In this document: one piece after another, positions 10,747 to 23,416 of the stretch
How positions within the stretch are numbered: position 1 is the stretch's first letter
Layout: each line of letters starts with the position of its first letter
Source of the DNA: Ampullaceana balthica
Taxonomy: Eukaryota > Mollusca > Gastropoda > Lymnaeidae
Length of the DNA stretch: 64,000 nucleotides
Direction of reading: 5' to 3'
NCBI GenBank assembly: GCA_944989445.1
Contig: CALYLW010000433.1
Location: 137,131 to 201,130, forward strand
The notes under the pieces: generated by a model
The model's database searches: none
What the model saw: only the letters and a program-made list of their open reading frames with translations
What the model was told of the DNA's origin: nothing
Position numbers and translations under genes: made by a program

Positions 10747-11866
10747 ATGGAGAAGGCACGTAAAGAAAGGAAATTTGATGACGATGCTACAAAGAAAAGA
10801 GGAGTATACTTGACCTTCAGAGTCTTAAAGACAAAACAAGGGGAAAAGATGTATTTGCTTCCGTTTATCCCGCGGTCAATGACAATAAACTACCATGGAA
10901 AAAAGTATGTGGAGTTACTACTGAGGTGCCCCTGCCATGACCGGTGAGCATAGTGGACTAGCAACACTTGTCGGTAACAAAGTTAGCGAAGAGGGTGGTA
11001 AAACTTTTAAACTTCACTGTATCATTTACCAACAAGTTCTTTGTTTCAAACATCTTAGATGTAATCATGCCACAAAGTCATTGATAAAAACTATACACTC
11101 TATTCGCTCTAAAGCCCGGTTTCACTACCAGTTTCATCAGTTTCTTCTTGAAATCCAGGGAGACTACCGAGATGTTGTGTATCACAATGATGTAAGATGG
11201 CACTTAGGCGCTTCTACGCACTTAAAAAAGGAATTAGGCAATTCATGGAAGATGAGGAGCCACCAATTCCAGAACTATGTGATCCTGCTTGACTGGCAGA
11301 TTTTGCAATTTCATTTGATGTGACAAGACATCTAAACATTCTTAACACAAAGCTTCAAGAGCACAATTCAGTGGTAAGCCAATTATATTCACATATCAAG
11401 GCCTTTGGAAACAAGCTGCAACTTTTTCCTAAGCAACTGTCTCAAATGCAGGCTAATACCACACATTTCCCTTAACTGCTTGAAATCATTACAAATTTTC
11501 CAGAAGGAAGCTTCAATGAAAAAATGCAGAGTTATATTGAAGATATCACAACTCTGGCTGATGAGCTTTTACGACTTTGCAGCTATTGAAGAGGAAATCA
11601 TGTTTTTTCTTAACCTATCTATGTTGACCCCGATAATTCTCCAGGCATTTCTGCAGCTGGAACTCATTGATTGCAAAGTGATGCTGAAAGTCGCAGCAGA
11701 CAACAACAGCTTTTTCTCTTTGTCTTTAACCTTCAGCTGGATAAAGAGAGATTCAAAAAGATTAGAATATATGTTCAGCTTTTCTGGCTCGACATACTTG
11801 TGTGAGCAGACATTTTCATTTATGAATTTTAACAAGATATGTGTGAGGACGAGAATAAGTTACTCT
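10747..11866 (+). pseudogene. Decayed hAT transposase (GTF2IRD2/ZBED-like)
   Basis: The N-terminal part starts MEKARKERKFDDD at 10747. From 10928 the reading continues in another frame as 'APAMTGEHSGLATLV', the conserved stretch around the first catalytic Asp. Next come 'HQFLLEIQGDYRDVVYHNDVRW', then after more shifts the C-terminal dimerisation motif 'STYLCEQTFSFMNF'. A family member would be several hundred residues in one frame. Here at least two frame changes, stops and a missing N-terminal segment break it. A one-base loss near 10923-10925 falls in the expected Asp codon. Non-functional. Confidence 0.85.
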
Positions 11867-12070
11867 TAACTACGTGATATCATACGTATCAAAACCAATG
11901 TCATTGAGCACGAATACACCTATTAACAGCATTCAAGATCTCGGTTTCACCTTTCATAAAATCTTCTCAACCTATGTCATTTTTATATTATTTTAATCCG
12001 GACAGCGAATACCTTTACTTCAAGGAATATGGCCCGCCATGCAAAAAGTTTTGACGCCCCTGCTGTATGC

Positions 12071-12910
12071 ATTTTAAATAAAGCTATATTCTGAATTCTT
12101 AAAGCAGTCAGTATCAACAAATATACATGCGCTGTGCTATTGCTTAAATCTAAGAAGACAGTTGTGTGCAATTTTAATAAGAATCTTTTGAGTTTGAAAG
12201 ATATAGAAATTTATAATTAATACAATAGTTTTCATCTTTGGTGTGCATAAATTATACTTTTGCCTACATTAAGAGCACAATCAGAAGGATGGGGAGGGTC
12301 TTTTGTTAATTGATATTACCAAATGTATTAAGTGGCATTGTTTTGACAAAGGAATTTTTTAGCCGAATCGTTTATAAATCACATAATTTTGGAAGGGGGG
12401 GGATGAGTAGCTTTAAAAAAGCAATTTACCACACACGGCAATTTTCAGTCCAAAGAAATGTATACTTATTGTATTAAATGATTGAATATTGTAATGTAAT
12501 TGTAACTTGACTCAGTGTCTCAGGTAACGCAAAGGTTTAAATGACGGACATTTCATTGAAATAAACTAATGGCAAGGTATGTGTTTCAGTTTTATTGAAA
12601 CAAGAAACAGAATAACGAAATATCTGAATGTATAAAATATCAGTATTCAGCATTAAATAAGAAATGCAGTAATCGTAAAAATTGCATAAAATGCTTTGTG
12701 TGAAAATACCGCAATATCTGTTACCATATTCGTCTATGTATCTTACTGATTACGAATCAGCACAGAGAAATTGATCTTAATATGTATAACTATTAGTTTA
12801 TTATCCAGAGGCTCGCTGGGTTTGTTTTTTTTTCATTTTCTACCAAATGTAAAAATCTCTTCTTTTTTGCTGGTATAGGCGACAAAAAAAGTAATACAAC
12901 CAAGTGAATG
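12071..12910. other. No gene seen
   Basis: AT-rich spacer between two hAT elements. No recognisable coding sequence, repeat array or element end was found. Confidence 0.5.
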
Positions 12911-13499
12911 CTATAGACCAGTGGTTCCCAAAGTGGTCCGTACGGACCCCCAGGGGTCCGCGGAAACCTTCAGGGGGTCCGTGGAAAATTAAAATTGATT
13001 TGGGGGTCCCTGAACAACGTCAGGGGGTCCGCGCAAGGTTTAATATAAAATAATAAAACTGATACATTTTTATTATTATTGAAATTAAAATAAATAATAA
13101 TAAATAAAATAGTATGTGCATGCCTGTTCTACTAATTAAATACCATCTTAGATACTATCCTTCATGGATACAATGTTGTTTAACATAGAAAAAGTAGTAT
13201 AACTACTGTAATTCCACATCTATAACCAATCAAAATACTTGGTTTGTTGAAAGGTCAAGCTTGATGCAGAAGAAATGCCGAATTCCTATAACTATACGTA
13301 GAAAAATACAAGTTTTTAACTTGAATCTACGAGAGTTGCAAGGTTGTGTATTTTTCGATGTGTCGGGAAGTTATATTTATATAAATTGTATCCTATCATC
13401 AAATAATGTTTTCAATAGGGCTTTACTGTAGCATTCCATTGAAAACGTTAATAATTCTTAACAGTGGTCTATTACAACAGATAAGAGAATGAGTGAGCC

Positions 13500-13662
13500 C
13501 AAGGCTGGATTTAGGCTTGATGGGGCCCTAAGCTATTTAAGGCCCTTTTGAAATCTAGATATTCTATATCAGTGACAAGTATGAAAACAAAATTTCGGGG
13601 CCCCCAAGAAGGCAGGGGCCCTACGTTATAGCTTGTTTAGCTAATATGTAAATCCAGCACTG
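13500..13662. mobile_element. Small hAT-type MITE nested in hAT
   Basis: The ends are caaggctggattta and, reverse-complemented, cagtgctggattta. The flanking 8-mers agtgagcc and attgagcc match at 7 of 8, consistent with an 8-bp target duplication. The interior has 'ggggccc' motifs and no coding capacity. It lies inside the 12919-15365 element and so inserted later. Confidence 0.75.
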
Positions 13663-13714
13663 ATTGAGCCGAAGAAACAATTCCGTCAATATGGTGTTAA
13701 TGAATATTTGATGT

Positions 13715-14823
13715 ATGGCTAAATGTTTGGAAACAGATAAGAAAGGTGAAACGTTATTAACTGAATTTTTTAAAAAAATGTTTGAAGTTAAAGCAATAAT
13801 CTTAACTTTCTGGCATACAAGCTGTACCAAATGTATTTTCAGTAAATTGATTCATTCATCATCAAATATTCAAAAAAATCTTAGTGAAAGTTTGCATGGA
13901 TCACTGTATTATGTCATTATAGCAGTTAATAAAATCTAAAGGAATGCCTTGATGAGAGATTATTTGCTCACTAAGGTTTGGAAATTGAAGAAGCCTATAA
14001 TTAATTATTTATTCACACAGAAGTACGCTGGTTATCATCACGTACATATTTAAATCGATTTAATGCTCTCTTTGATTCAGTGTCCAAATTCCTGGAAAAC
14101 AAAGACAATATTCAGCAACACAATTAACTCAAAAAAATGACATATCCTTTATGAATGAATTATTTACCCAAATTTAACGAAACTAATTTGAAACTACAAC
14201 TACTACAAGGTAACGGATTAAATTTAATCAAAACTAAAAGCGTTATGTCTGAGTTTGTTGCGAACCTTTTTCTGTGCAAAAAAAAACTTAGGAACAGGAG
14301 AATGTTCTCAGTTTTCAAAATCTTTTGAAATTGCAAAATAGAGATAAAGATTTGCTTCCTTACTCTCAAAACTTAACGGCTCTTCATGCAGACCTCAGAC
14401 CTGAACCAAAGAGTTTGTAGGCATTCGTCACTATTGGATATTTCCGAATGGCAGTTGAACTCTTTAGCGCATGGACAATCTCAGGTCCAAAACACAGATG
14501 AATACATACTAATACAAGAGCACCTTATTGAAATATCGACAAATGAGGAACTAAAACCAATGTTTGGACTAGGATAGCACACATTATGTTTACAAAGTCA
14601 GATCCCAATTTTATATCATGCATTATAGGTTATTGTGCAGAATTTTTTGACTGTTTTCCTGTCTTCCTATTTGGTAGAACAAATATTCAGTGGCGTTATG
14701 AACCTCATCATAAAAAACAAGAACAACAAAAATAAAAATAATAAACGACTAGAAATTGGTGCTCGTGAGGATTTGCGGTTCCTACACACAAACATTGAGT
14801 CGGTCATAAATCCTATATATTAA
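13715..14823 (+). pseudogene. Decayed hAT transposase (ZBED5/SCAND3-like)
   Basis: Recognisable blocks in order: 'FFKKMFEVKAIILTFW' (from about 13766), 'HTEVRWLSSRTYLNRFNALF' (about 14014-14073) and near the end 'FLTVFLSSYLVEQIFSGV' with 'RLEIGAREDLRFL' (14641-14790). These match the middle and C-terminal dimerisation region of ZBED-type hAT transposases. Blocks are in different frames with stops between them, and the expected first catalytic Asp block was not found. A short run of 'aacaaaaataaaaataa' repeats interrupts the C-terminal region. Confidence 0.8.
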
Positions 14824-15373
14824 AAGGCTATGTTCCGTGCGGTCATCGATAGCGATTGGTCCCTCAAACACATATGACTCCTACAGCCAATCATATTGAA
14901 CACGTTATGCGGACGTTCAAAACGAGTTATTTTTGGTGCATTATTTCTTCCAAGACTTTATTTTGAGTTATGCGCGTTGGGATTTATAGTCAAAATCATT
15001 GTCTTTACGAGTTATTTATTTTAACTATAATGAATAATATTTTTGACGTGATGCACATCTATGCCGGTCGAGACGGCTGTTGGAGGGGAGTTACAACATG
15101 CCACCGAACGGTGACGGAACGTCCTTGGAATGGCTTTGTTGCTCGTACACTCATAAAATCTCATCACGTTAATCCAAGTTATTAATTGTTTTCAATTTAA
15201 TCTTAAACAAAAGTGATAATTTCAATAAATACCGCACTTTTCATCAAAATGTTGCTTTTGTAATTTTTGTACTATGAAGTTATAAAGTTTGTTTCACTTG
15301 GGGGTCCGTGGGGAAGTTTTGAATATAAATGGGGTCCGTGGGTCAAAAAAGTTTGGGAACCACTGCTATAGAC

Positions 15374-17018
15374 CATAAACTAAGCGTTATCTCCCAGCTA
15401 TAGAGGATACAATAATCTTCTGAATACAACGAACGTATGTAATGTATATGAAGAACTCTGAAGATATAAGACAATGTTGAGAGCACGGTTCTATATCGTT
15501 CTTTTCTTGGACGCCAGATCTATAACACTGCCATCAAGATTTAATGGCACAGCTTTTAAATTTTTAAATACACTATTTCGCTGATGAATAGACTTTTAGA
15601 AGGATAAGTGTTATAGTTACATTTAAAATGATACACTTTGAATGGTGCTATCTGAAAAAAGGGGGGGGCTTACCTTAACTGTAATGGACAAAATTATGAT
15701 TTATGACACACACTTTTAGTGGCGATGTCCTTTTCGAGTTAACAGTAGTTGTTTTTTTTTACTTTGAACTGAATTTTGTGTAGATTTTCCTTATCTTGAG
15801 GGTATCTTTAGAATGGAAATCTAATTTTAAAGAATAACCCTTTGGTATTTTAAAAAAATAGGGTTAAAATTGACTAAAAGTCAGTTGTTTTAAATGGGCC
15901 AAGCTTCAACAATAGCGAAACGGGATAAGCTTAAAATTAAACGTTTCGAAGAGTTTATTTTTATTGATCTGAGTTTTCAAAAAGGAAATTTATTTTTTTC
16001 AAATTCTCTTTCCGACAATATTCTAAATATGATTGTTTACCTACAAGCAACGTGTTTGTTTTTGTGTGTGTGTGTTTTTTTTTAAGTTGTACCAGTTTCA
16101 TTACTAGAAAAAGAGAAGGGCGTGAATTAAATAGAAATTGATCATATGACTAGTGAACAAGATATTGTTTATATCTTATCCCCCTCGGATGAGAATTAAA
16201 AAAAAACCTGTTTAGACTTCAAAACCGTCATGTAATAGATCATTTTCGTATTTTATTAAATGAACTTGGGGCGATCTTTTCTAAAAAAAAATATATAACT
16301 AGAAATGCAGAAAAATAATTACTCAATTTCTCGAAGTTTCAGAACAAACATTAAATTCTAGTATGACCTTGAGGTATGGGTGTCATGGAGATCGTCTTAG
16401 AGTACTTCTGTTGGCCTCAATGTTGTCCTAAATATACTTTTGTGGAAATTTATATTTATTGAACTTCTTTGTTTGTGAATTTGATTGGTACTGGTGTATT
16501 TTTTGTTGTTGTTAAATTCATAGCTATGTGCCGGAGAATTGGGCTTTATTCACTTCATAACATTTTTTTTTAATTATGTAAATTGAAATATACTTTTATC
16601 TTTCCATGTAAATTCTTTTATATGTATATTTTTATTTATTTCAATGGCTGATTGTTTTTACATAAAATATGATATTGTTCAATTTTGTTTGTTTTTTTTG
16701 TTTTGATTTTTCTTATTGGTTGGTTTTTTTTTGTTTTTTTTTGTTACTATTTTAATAGCACGTTCTTACGCACTACCCTAAAGCTCGTTTAGGAGCCCAA
16801 TTAATATACCAATAAAACCGTAATGCAGAGCAAAATGTTTGACACTTGCATATCTTTGCACTGATGAAGGCACCTTTAAAAGACACCTATTTTATAACTG
16901 CCTTGCATTACTGTTGTATGCTCTCATCGATTGCGACATTCACAAGTGGATTGGAAAAAAAAAGGAATATCTCTCCTGGCATGGTACTTGGCGAAAAATA
17001 TGTGTATTAATTTTACGG
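15374..17018. other. No gene seen
   Basis: AT-rich sequence with poly-T and TTTG-rich runs (about 16680-16745). Open frames near 15894-16085 and 16839-17030 have no recognisable protein content. Confidence 0.5.
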
Positions 17019-17026
17019 GCACCCGA

Positions 17027-17223
17027 CAGTGGCGCAGCTAGGGGAGGAGGAGGGGGATCCGACTTCGAAAGGCACCCCGGCTCCCGCTTGAAGGGGCCCC
17101 CAAAGGAGTGTCCGAAAAATGTGTTACATTAAATATTACGCCACCGCCATGTATGTAAGGCCCTCTAAAGAGGCCAAGCTCCCGGGGCCCCCTAATCCCT
17201 ACAAATTCCTAGCTACGCCACTG
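17027..17223. mobile_element. hAT-type MITE
   Basis: Inverted ends are cagtggcgcagctagg and, reverse-complemented, cagtggcgtagctagg. The flanking 8-mers gcacccga (17019-17026) and gcacccta (17224-17231) differ at one base. The 197-bp body is GC-rich with 'ggggccccc' motifs and no coding capacity. This terminus type is widespread among animal non-autonomous hAT elements. Confidence 0.9.
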
Positions 17224-17574
17224 GCACCCTACACTTTTTAAAACATGTGACTGTTAAAATAGGGGCCACATTGACCCGCCTAATTTTTTTTTCAAAACTG
17301 TGAGCCTTTGAAATTATGTTTAAAAAAATAAATGTTTATAGAAACAAAGACGTGAATGTTCAGTTAGTCAAGCGCGACATAAAATAATAAGACTGATGTA
17401 AACTAAACTTGTGTTGCATGAAGCACGATTTCGGAAGCCATGCTCATGTATCATTAGTTTCTGATATGATCAATCGCATGAGAGCACATGACAAGACCCC
17501 AAACTGGTTAACATAAAATTATGGTCTTACCATTAAGTCAAATTAATTTTTGAAAAAACAATTGAGAATTTTTT

Positions 17575-18040
17575 TTAAATCCCTTAAATTAACTTCACCG
17601 CCATCTCTGTCTCTCTGTCTGTCGTTCATCGTCGGGCGAGCGGAAAAACAAAAGTAAAAAATGACCCACTTCCCGTCATGCCATCGAGCTGAAATTTGGC
17701 ACACGGACTCGTGTCACATAACAATGCATCGCATCAAACTTTCAGATCGATCGAACGTACCATAATTAAATTAATGCATTTGTAGTTTTTCTCTATACAA
17801 CGTATGTAATTCAATATCACTGTTTGTTATTGTTTTTTTTTCCCGTGACAGGTCAGTCACGCTTTGACGCACCCATCTGGCCCACACTCCCTCTCGTCCC
17901 CCCCCCTCATTTGCGAGTTATGGGATATCACTCGGCGTCAGTCTGTAAATGTTTGTCGCGTTTGGATATAATCAATACTTTTAGTTATGTCTTATATATA
18001 AGGGATTTATAGTCAAAAACTTTGTTTTTACGGGTCTTTT
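17575..18040 (+). mobile_element. Family H element, subfamily 2
   Basis: Starts 'taaatcccttaaattaac' and ends with 'aagggatttatagtcaaaaa' followed by a stem-loop (AAAAAC-ttt-GTTTTT) and 'acgggt'. The inner 'aaatccctta' and 'aagggattt' form an inverted pair, with the 3' member lying about 35 bp from the end. The middle differs from subfamily 1: there is no TTGC microsatellite and a 'gtcagtctgtaaatg...tgtcgcgtttg' segment is present. The copy at 26325-26690 is its closest relative here. No protein is encoded. Confidence 0.75.
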
Positions 18041-18372
18041 TTATTCTATGCTTTTTTTCACTTAAAAAGTTGTGAGCCACAGAGACATTTTGTGTGTGTG
18101 CTTAGTTTTGAAGATAGAGGAGTTACATAATTGTTTTTATTATTTCCAATTCCACTTTATGATTGATTATCAAAGTTTGGCTACGCGTAAACATTGATTA
18201 AATAAGAATATTTTGAAATGAGAGTAGATACAATTTCAGAGTGAAAATAAAAGTTTTTTTTAAAATAAATTGTATGATTCGGTGGGTTTTAATTAGCTGA
18301 ATCCAGCTAGCTGTAATAAAGTTTAGAAACAACAAAAATAATTTGGAACTTACTCAATTTAAACCAAAATTT

Positions 18373-18867
18373 TAAAAAACCCGTAAAAAACTAAGTGACT
18401 ATAAATCATTTATGTACGAGAAGTATCTAAAAGAATGTTCATTATAATACGCAGCGCAAGACCATCCAGAAATACAAAATTGCAGTTGTGTCGTAAAACA
18501 TGTTTAATATAATGCGCATTGATCAGGAAAATGTTTATAAAAAAGAGTCAATGAAATACGCACCCTATTGCGCGACAGAAAGGTTGTTTAATATAATACG
18601 CACCGCGACACTCTAATTCAAAAAATAACATGATACATAGGAATAAATAAAATAATCTAAAAAATGAATAATTGAATTACGGTACATGGGATCGATCTGA
18701 AATTTTGATACATTTTTTTATCATCGGTACAAAACTGCCTGCAAAATTTCAGCTCACTAGCTTACGAGGAAGTGGGTTAAAAATTGATCCAAAGTTTTGG
18801 CGACAAGCAATCAATCAAGGGTTCAAACAAACAACCAGACACCACGAGTTAATATAAAGGATTTAAA
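18373..18867 (-). mobile_element. Family H element, subfamily 1, full length
   Basis: The reverse complement runs from 'taaatcctttatattaac' through 'cgtggtgtctgg', 'ccaaaactttggatc', 'cccacttcctcgtaag', 'gagctgaaattttgcaggca' and four 'tgcgtatt'-type subrepeats to 'gatttatagtcacttag' and 'ttttttacgggttt'. About 495 bp and non-coding. The small open frame inside is not a gene. Confidence 0.85.
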
Positions 18868-19496
18868 AAAGTAGACGCCAACCACGGACAGGCCACTCTG
18901 TTTTCCCAATTTGGTATGCAACCTCCCCTCTCTTTACAGATGAAACGATTTCCATCGCCTCACCATTTTAAAGAAATCTCCACGCCATTAGCATGCGTCT
19001 TTGTAAGCAAAGCAATTCTCTTTAACAAAACAATCCGCGGGAAAAAATCTGAAATTTGCATGTTTATAATTGTCCAGAAATGAAATCGTGTGTGGCACAA
19101 GGTCTTATCAATCAGACTCTGAGAACGGGACGAATGTTAAAACCTGAGAATAGCATGGCCCTGGCTCCTCTCCCTCCATTAGGGGCATCCGTTTTAAAAC
19201 CACCTTTGCGCTTTTCCATTCATTCATTTTATCCTCAATCTTGCCTTCCATCCGCCAACTTGCTCAGATCTCATCTCTCGCTGTTTCTATCCGTCTCTTC
19301 GTTCGTCCCACGGCTTAAAAAGATAGCGCGCCAAAAAGCGCTTCCCTCAAAGGGTGGCAATCATCTATATACAAAAATGTAGCACTTTAAACCTACTTTG
19401 GTTCTACAAAATTCTCGCCCTACACACAATGCACAATCAGGCATTTATGAAAGTTTTTATTTCATACTTTTTCTCCACATCCTCAGCCAGACTCCA
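18868..19496. other. No gene recognised
   Basis: Includes an open frame at about 19056-19382 (+) with a slightly higher GC content and a Pro/Ser/Leu-rich translation. It has no recognisable domain, no repeat match within the window and no clear splice context. Left unassigned. Confidence 0.4.
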
Positions 19497-20383
19497 CCCA
19501 ATATTGATTCCATTTCATATTGACTCCATCACATATTGACTCCATCCCATATGGACTCCATCCCATATTGACTCCACCCCATATTGACTCCACCCCATAT
19601 TGAATCCATCCCATATTGACTCCATCCCATATTGACCACCCCATATTGACTCCATCCCATACTGACCCCATCCCATATTGATTCCATCTCATATTGACTC
19701 CACCCCATATTGACTCCATCCCATATTGAATCCATCCCATATTGACTCCATCCCATATTGATTCCATCCAATATTGACTCCATCCCATATTGACTCCATC
19801 CCATATTGACTCCATCGCATATTGACTCCATCCCATATTGACTCCATCGCATATTGACTCCATCCCATATTGACTCCATCCCATATTGACTCCATCCCAT
19901 ATTGATTCCATCCCATATTGACTCCATCCCATATTAACCCCATCCCATATTGACTCCATCCCATATTGACTCCACACCATATTGACTCCATCCCATATTG
20001 ACTCCACCCCCTATTGACTCCATCCCATATTGACTCCATCCCATATTGACTCCATCCCATATTGACTCCATCCCATATTGACTCCATCGCATATTGACTC
20101 CATCCCATATTGGCTCCATCCCATATTGACTCCATCCCATATTGACTCCATCCCATATTGACTCCATCCCATATTGACCCCATCCCATATTGACCCCATC
20201 CCATATTGACTCCACACCATATTGACTCCATCCCATATTGACTCCACCCCCTATTGACTCCATCCCCTATTGACTCCATCCCATATTGACTCCATCCCAT
20301 ATTGACTCCACCCATATTGACTCCACCCCCTCTTGACTCCATCCCACATTGATTCCACCCCATATTGACTCCATGCCAAAACA
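19497..20383. repeat. 17-bp minisatellite array
   Basis: A unit of catattgactccatccc repeats about 50 times with point variants (ccaccc, ccatcgc, ccccta). Since 17 is not a multiple of three and the unit has no stop on the minus strand, long open frames appear in all three minus frames with a repeating 17-residue Met/Trp/Tyr-rich pattern. These are artefacts unless transcription is shown. Confidence 0.97.
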
Positions 20384-21149
20384 CTCAATCGATTTCCTAA
20401 AAAAACGTTTCATAATTTTCGTCCATTTTGCTCTCTTTGTATTAAAAATATGCTCACCTCTGATCCTTTGATTGAAACCATGACATTGATTACGAACTGA
20501 ACACACGCAAGGTAAAACACAGAAAGAAATTCATATCTTTTTAATAACTAATAGTGTAGCGAACATTGTACCTCACATCTGCAACACTTTTTTGTCTTTT
20601 GTTAACTCCCTGAATTCTTTTCTCCCTTGAAGACCATGACGATATAATCTATTTTTAAATATTTCGTGACGGCAAGACTACTATTTTTGTGAAAACATGT
20701 AGTGTTTTATTCATGTGAATTTTCCTGGATTCGTTTTGGAACAATTAAGTTATTAAACTACAGGACTACTAGAATTAGTGCAAAAGGGAAGAAGCTTTAA
20801 AAAATGAAAGAGGTAAATATTCTGAGGGATATTAATGTTTTATTTCTAATATTGTTCCGATTCTTTGGGGATTTATTTTAGTGCGTTTTCGCCTTTTAAG
20901 CTTCTTAAGATATATTTTGTTGAAATACTTTCATATAACTTCTATTAGTCTTAAATTGAATGGTATTTAATACAAAATAAATGTATCTATACTACCGCTT
21001 CACTGAAATAAAGGCAAATATTTTTTTTAAAGATTCTGCGGATTTATTTAAAAATAGTGACGTAATTGCTAAAGCCAGGGCTCAAACCCGTGGTAATGAC
21101 GTTGAACATGCCACGGCCAGTCATCTTTCTTAATTAACTATAACAGCTA

Positions 21150-21195
21150 TGTTTTGTTCTTCGTCCGTCGTGGTCGACGATGACCACTCTCATCA
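21150..21195 (-). repeat. LINE 3'-tail remnant
   Basis: On the minus strand the segment 'gagtggtcatcgtcgacc' followed by 'acgacggacga' matches the region after the LINE stop codon at about 6985-7015. Only this tail is recognised. Just upstream on the plus strand (21075-21125) is a weak B-box-like 'gggctcaaaccc', too poor to call a SINE head. Confidence 0.5.
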
Positions 21196-21239
21196 TATTT
21201 GCTGGGCCGCCACATGTGTCCTAACAGCTATATGATTTA

Positions 21240-21665
21240 TAACTACTGCTTCACTAAATTAATGTACGGCGAATTATCAAAAAAAAATTGCACCACTAAA
21301 TTAACCATCAGAAAAAAACATCACAACCATTGCACCTCCAAAATAAACATCACAAAACCTTCACAACCACTGATTTACCAAATTACCCACCAGCAAACCA
21401 TCACAACCATTGCTCCGCTAAATTAATCACCAGCAAACCATCACAACCATTGCTCCGCTAAATTAATAACCAGCAAACCATCACAACCATTGCTCCGCTA
21501 AATTAACCACCATCAAACCATCACAACAATTGCTCCGCTGAATTATCTACCATCAAACCGTCACAACTATTGCTCAGCTAAATTAACCACCAGCAAACCG
21601 TCACAAACATTGCTCCGCTAAATTTACTAACCGCAAATTACTGCAACCATTGGTCCGCTAAAGTA
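21240..21665. repeat. 40-bp minisatellite array
   Basis: A unit of about 40 bp ('cagcaaaccatcacaacc', 'attgctccgctaaattaa') repeats roughly ten times. Central copies (21370-21600) are well conserved and both edges are degenerate. Open frames across it are repeat artefacts. Confidence 0.9.
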
Positions 21666-22497
21666 AAATTATACCCTTGTGATGACCCACAGGGGAAAGT
21701 TGAAATCATGCGCTTGTGATAGCCACTCCGGTGAAAGGTCAAATCATTCCTTTGTATCACTTATCCTGATCGAATATGACCGCTAATCTTGTGGCACATC
21801 TTCTATTGAAGAATTGACACGCTGGCATTGCATGAACGTGAGTTTTCTTATGGAGTCAATTTGAGCGCATTCAGTCAAATTTAATAACTTTTTGTTTGGT
21901 GTCTTGTAAGGAATTATCTCCACTCTCATGGTGTTGTCGTGGGAAATTTGTGCACCACTTTATTCTTCTTCCTGTTTCGCAACCCTCACCCAAAATACAA
22001 AAAATACAAAAGATTTCAAGATAGCACATAAGGAGGTATTCAATGGGTTAGTTCCCTTTACAGCCGTCTAACTTTGATCAAATTAAATGATCGTTTTATA
22101 TCTTTTAAAAATATGTTTTTACTCGAAAAAACTTTCTGAATTTCTAGTCAAGTGTAATGTGTATTATCATTTCTATTTTGAAAATCTTATTGAAGATTTT
22201 AATATTTAGCTCCTCAATGAGGATTTTATGTAATGAAATCAATATATTTTTATTCGAATTTATTCGAATTTTTTCAATCTGTTTATACATTTTTTAAAGT
22301 TCTTTTTAAAAAAGGTAACCACTTTGTTATTTTAAGAAACTTTAGTTTTCTCCCTTTGCCGCCCGAGATTGGAAGTAAATTGCTGTGATTAGTTCTATAT
22401 TATTTCTAGTTAAATTTAAACTATTTTAAAATCTTTAAAAAATCAATTATTAACATCATTTCTTCTGAACCTGTAGATTTTTCTTCTAAACATATTT

Positions 22498-23186
22498 CAG
22501 TGATAACTCTATATACGAATGCTTCAAGATACAAAAGATTCAAGATACGAAATGCAGTTTAAAGAATTTTTTGTTCCAAGATGCCAAAAAAAGTCAAAGA
22601 TACAAAAGGCCTCTGGGAGAATTTTGTTTTCCAAGATATGAAAAAAAATCCAAAACACGAAGAAACGCAGATCTGACATCAATGGAAATAACGGGAAGTC
22701 ATTCAACGTGTCACAAACAGTTCTGCTCTTATATTGGTCAATTCTAGCCCTATTGCTGTGTCGTGCGTGTCATGCATGCATTATTTGCTGTGTAGTTGGT
22801 TTGGTGTTGGTGTAATAAATTAGTGAATATTTTTGTGCAATCCTCGTAAAAGCGTATTTTTATAGACATGGCTTCAAAGAAATTAAAAAATAATCACCTC
22901 AGTCGAAAGGTAAAAGTTCACATTTGTATACATATTTTTCATTTATTTTATGTTTTGATTATTTTATTATTATTTATTTATTTGTTTTATAATTTGTACT
23001 TTTACGGATTGAAGAATCTTGCTTTGTTTTTCTATAGTTTACCATAAAATTTTCCATTGTTTATATGTTGTTTCTGTGTGGTTTGGAGCTGATTTGTTAT
23101 TTAGCATGTAAATCTTAGTTCGAGAAAGATCCAAGATACGAAAGCCACCCAGGAACGAAATAATTTCGTATCACGAGGTACTACTG
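22498..23186 (+). mobile_element. Pogo/Tigger-like non-autonomous element
   Basis: The right end, reverse-complemented, begins CAGTAGTACCTCGTGATACG. The left end begins CAGTGATAACTCTATATACG. Both are Tigger-like, followed by repeated 'caagatacgaa' subrepeats on each side. A TA follows the right end, but the left flank is not TA. A start codon at 22868 opens 'MASKKLKNNHLSRK', after which a 'gtaaaa' and AT-rich non-coding sequence follow. This may be the relic of a transposase start, but the DDE domain is absent. About 690 bp. Confidence 0.75.
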
Positions 23187-23416
23187 TATATCCATTTTTG
23201 TGCAGCAGCAGGATGTAAACTTATTTTAAGGAGACTATACTGATCTCGAAGTTTGCTCTTTTACCGTCCTAAAACTCCCACTTCTATGTCCTTCTATAGC
23301 ATTTAAAGATATTTAAGACGTTGGAGAATCCAAAAGTAAAAAGTTAAAGAGCAAACAATTTTCTGTCAGTTTTTCGCTATTTTAATTGTATTCATTTCAT
23401 ACTATTTAATATTCAG

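Larger units (their letters stand above)
9790..12062 (+). mobile_element. hAT element with perfect 8-bp TSD
   Basis: The left end is CAGGGGTGTCCAAAGTACGG and the right end, reverse-complemented, is CAGGGGCGTCAAAACTTT. The target duplication ctgtatgc is exact at 9782-9789 and 12063-12070. The 2.27-kb interior carries a decayed GTF2IRD2/ZBED-like hAT transposase on the plus strand. Insertions and expansions inside include a LINE/SINE 3' tail (10262-10321) and TA/TG microsatellites (10440-10690). It is a dead copy. Confidence 0.95.
12919..15365 (+). mobile_element. hAT element with perfect 8-bp TSD
   Basis: The left end CAGTGGTTCCCAAAGTGG and the reverse-complemented right end CAGTGGTTCCCAAACTTT are hAT inverted repeats, both followed inside by 'ggggtccg' subrepeats. 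The exact duplication ctatagac flanks it (12911-12918 and 15366-15373). The 2.45-kb interior holds a decayed ZBED5/SCAND3-like transposase and a nested MITE (13500-13662). The segment 14820-15185 shows patchy similarity to the Helitron/family H sequences elsewhere ('gacgttcaaaa', 'gatttatagtcaaaa'). Confidence 0.95.

Noticed and set aside
19483..20384. Long minus-strand frames of Met/Trp/Tyr-rich repeats
   Set aside because: The 17-bp unit has no stop on this strand and cycles through all three frames, so openness carries no coding signal.
21070..21130. Possible SINE head on the minus strand
   Set aside because: The B-box-like 'gggtttgagccc' is present but the A box is not convincing.
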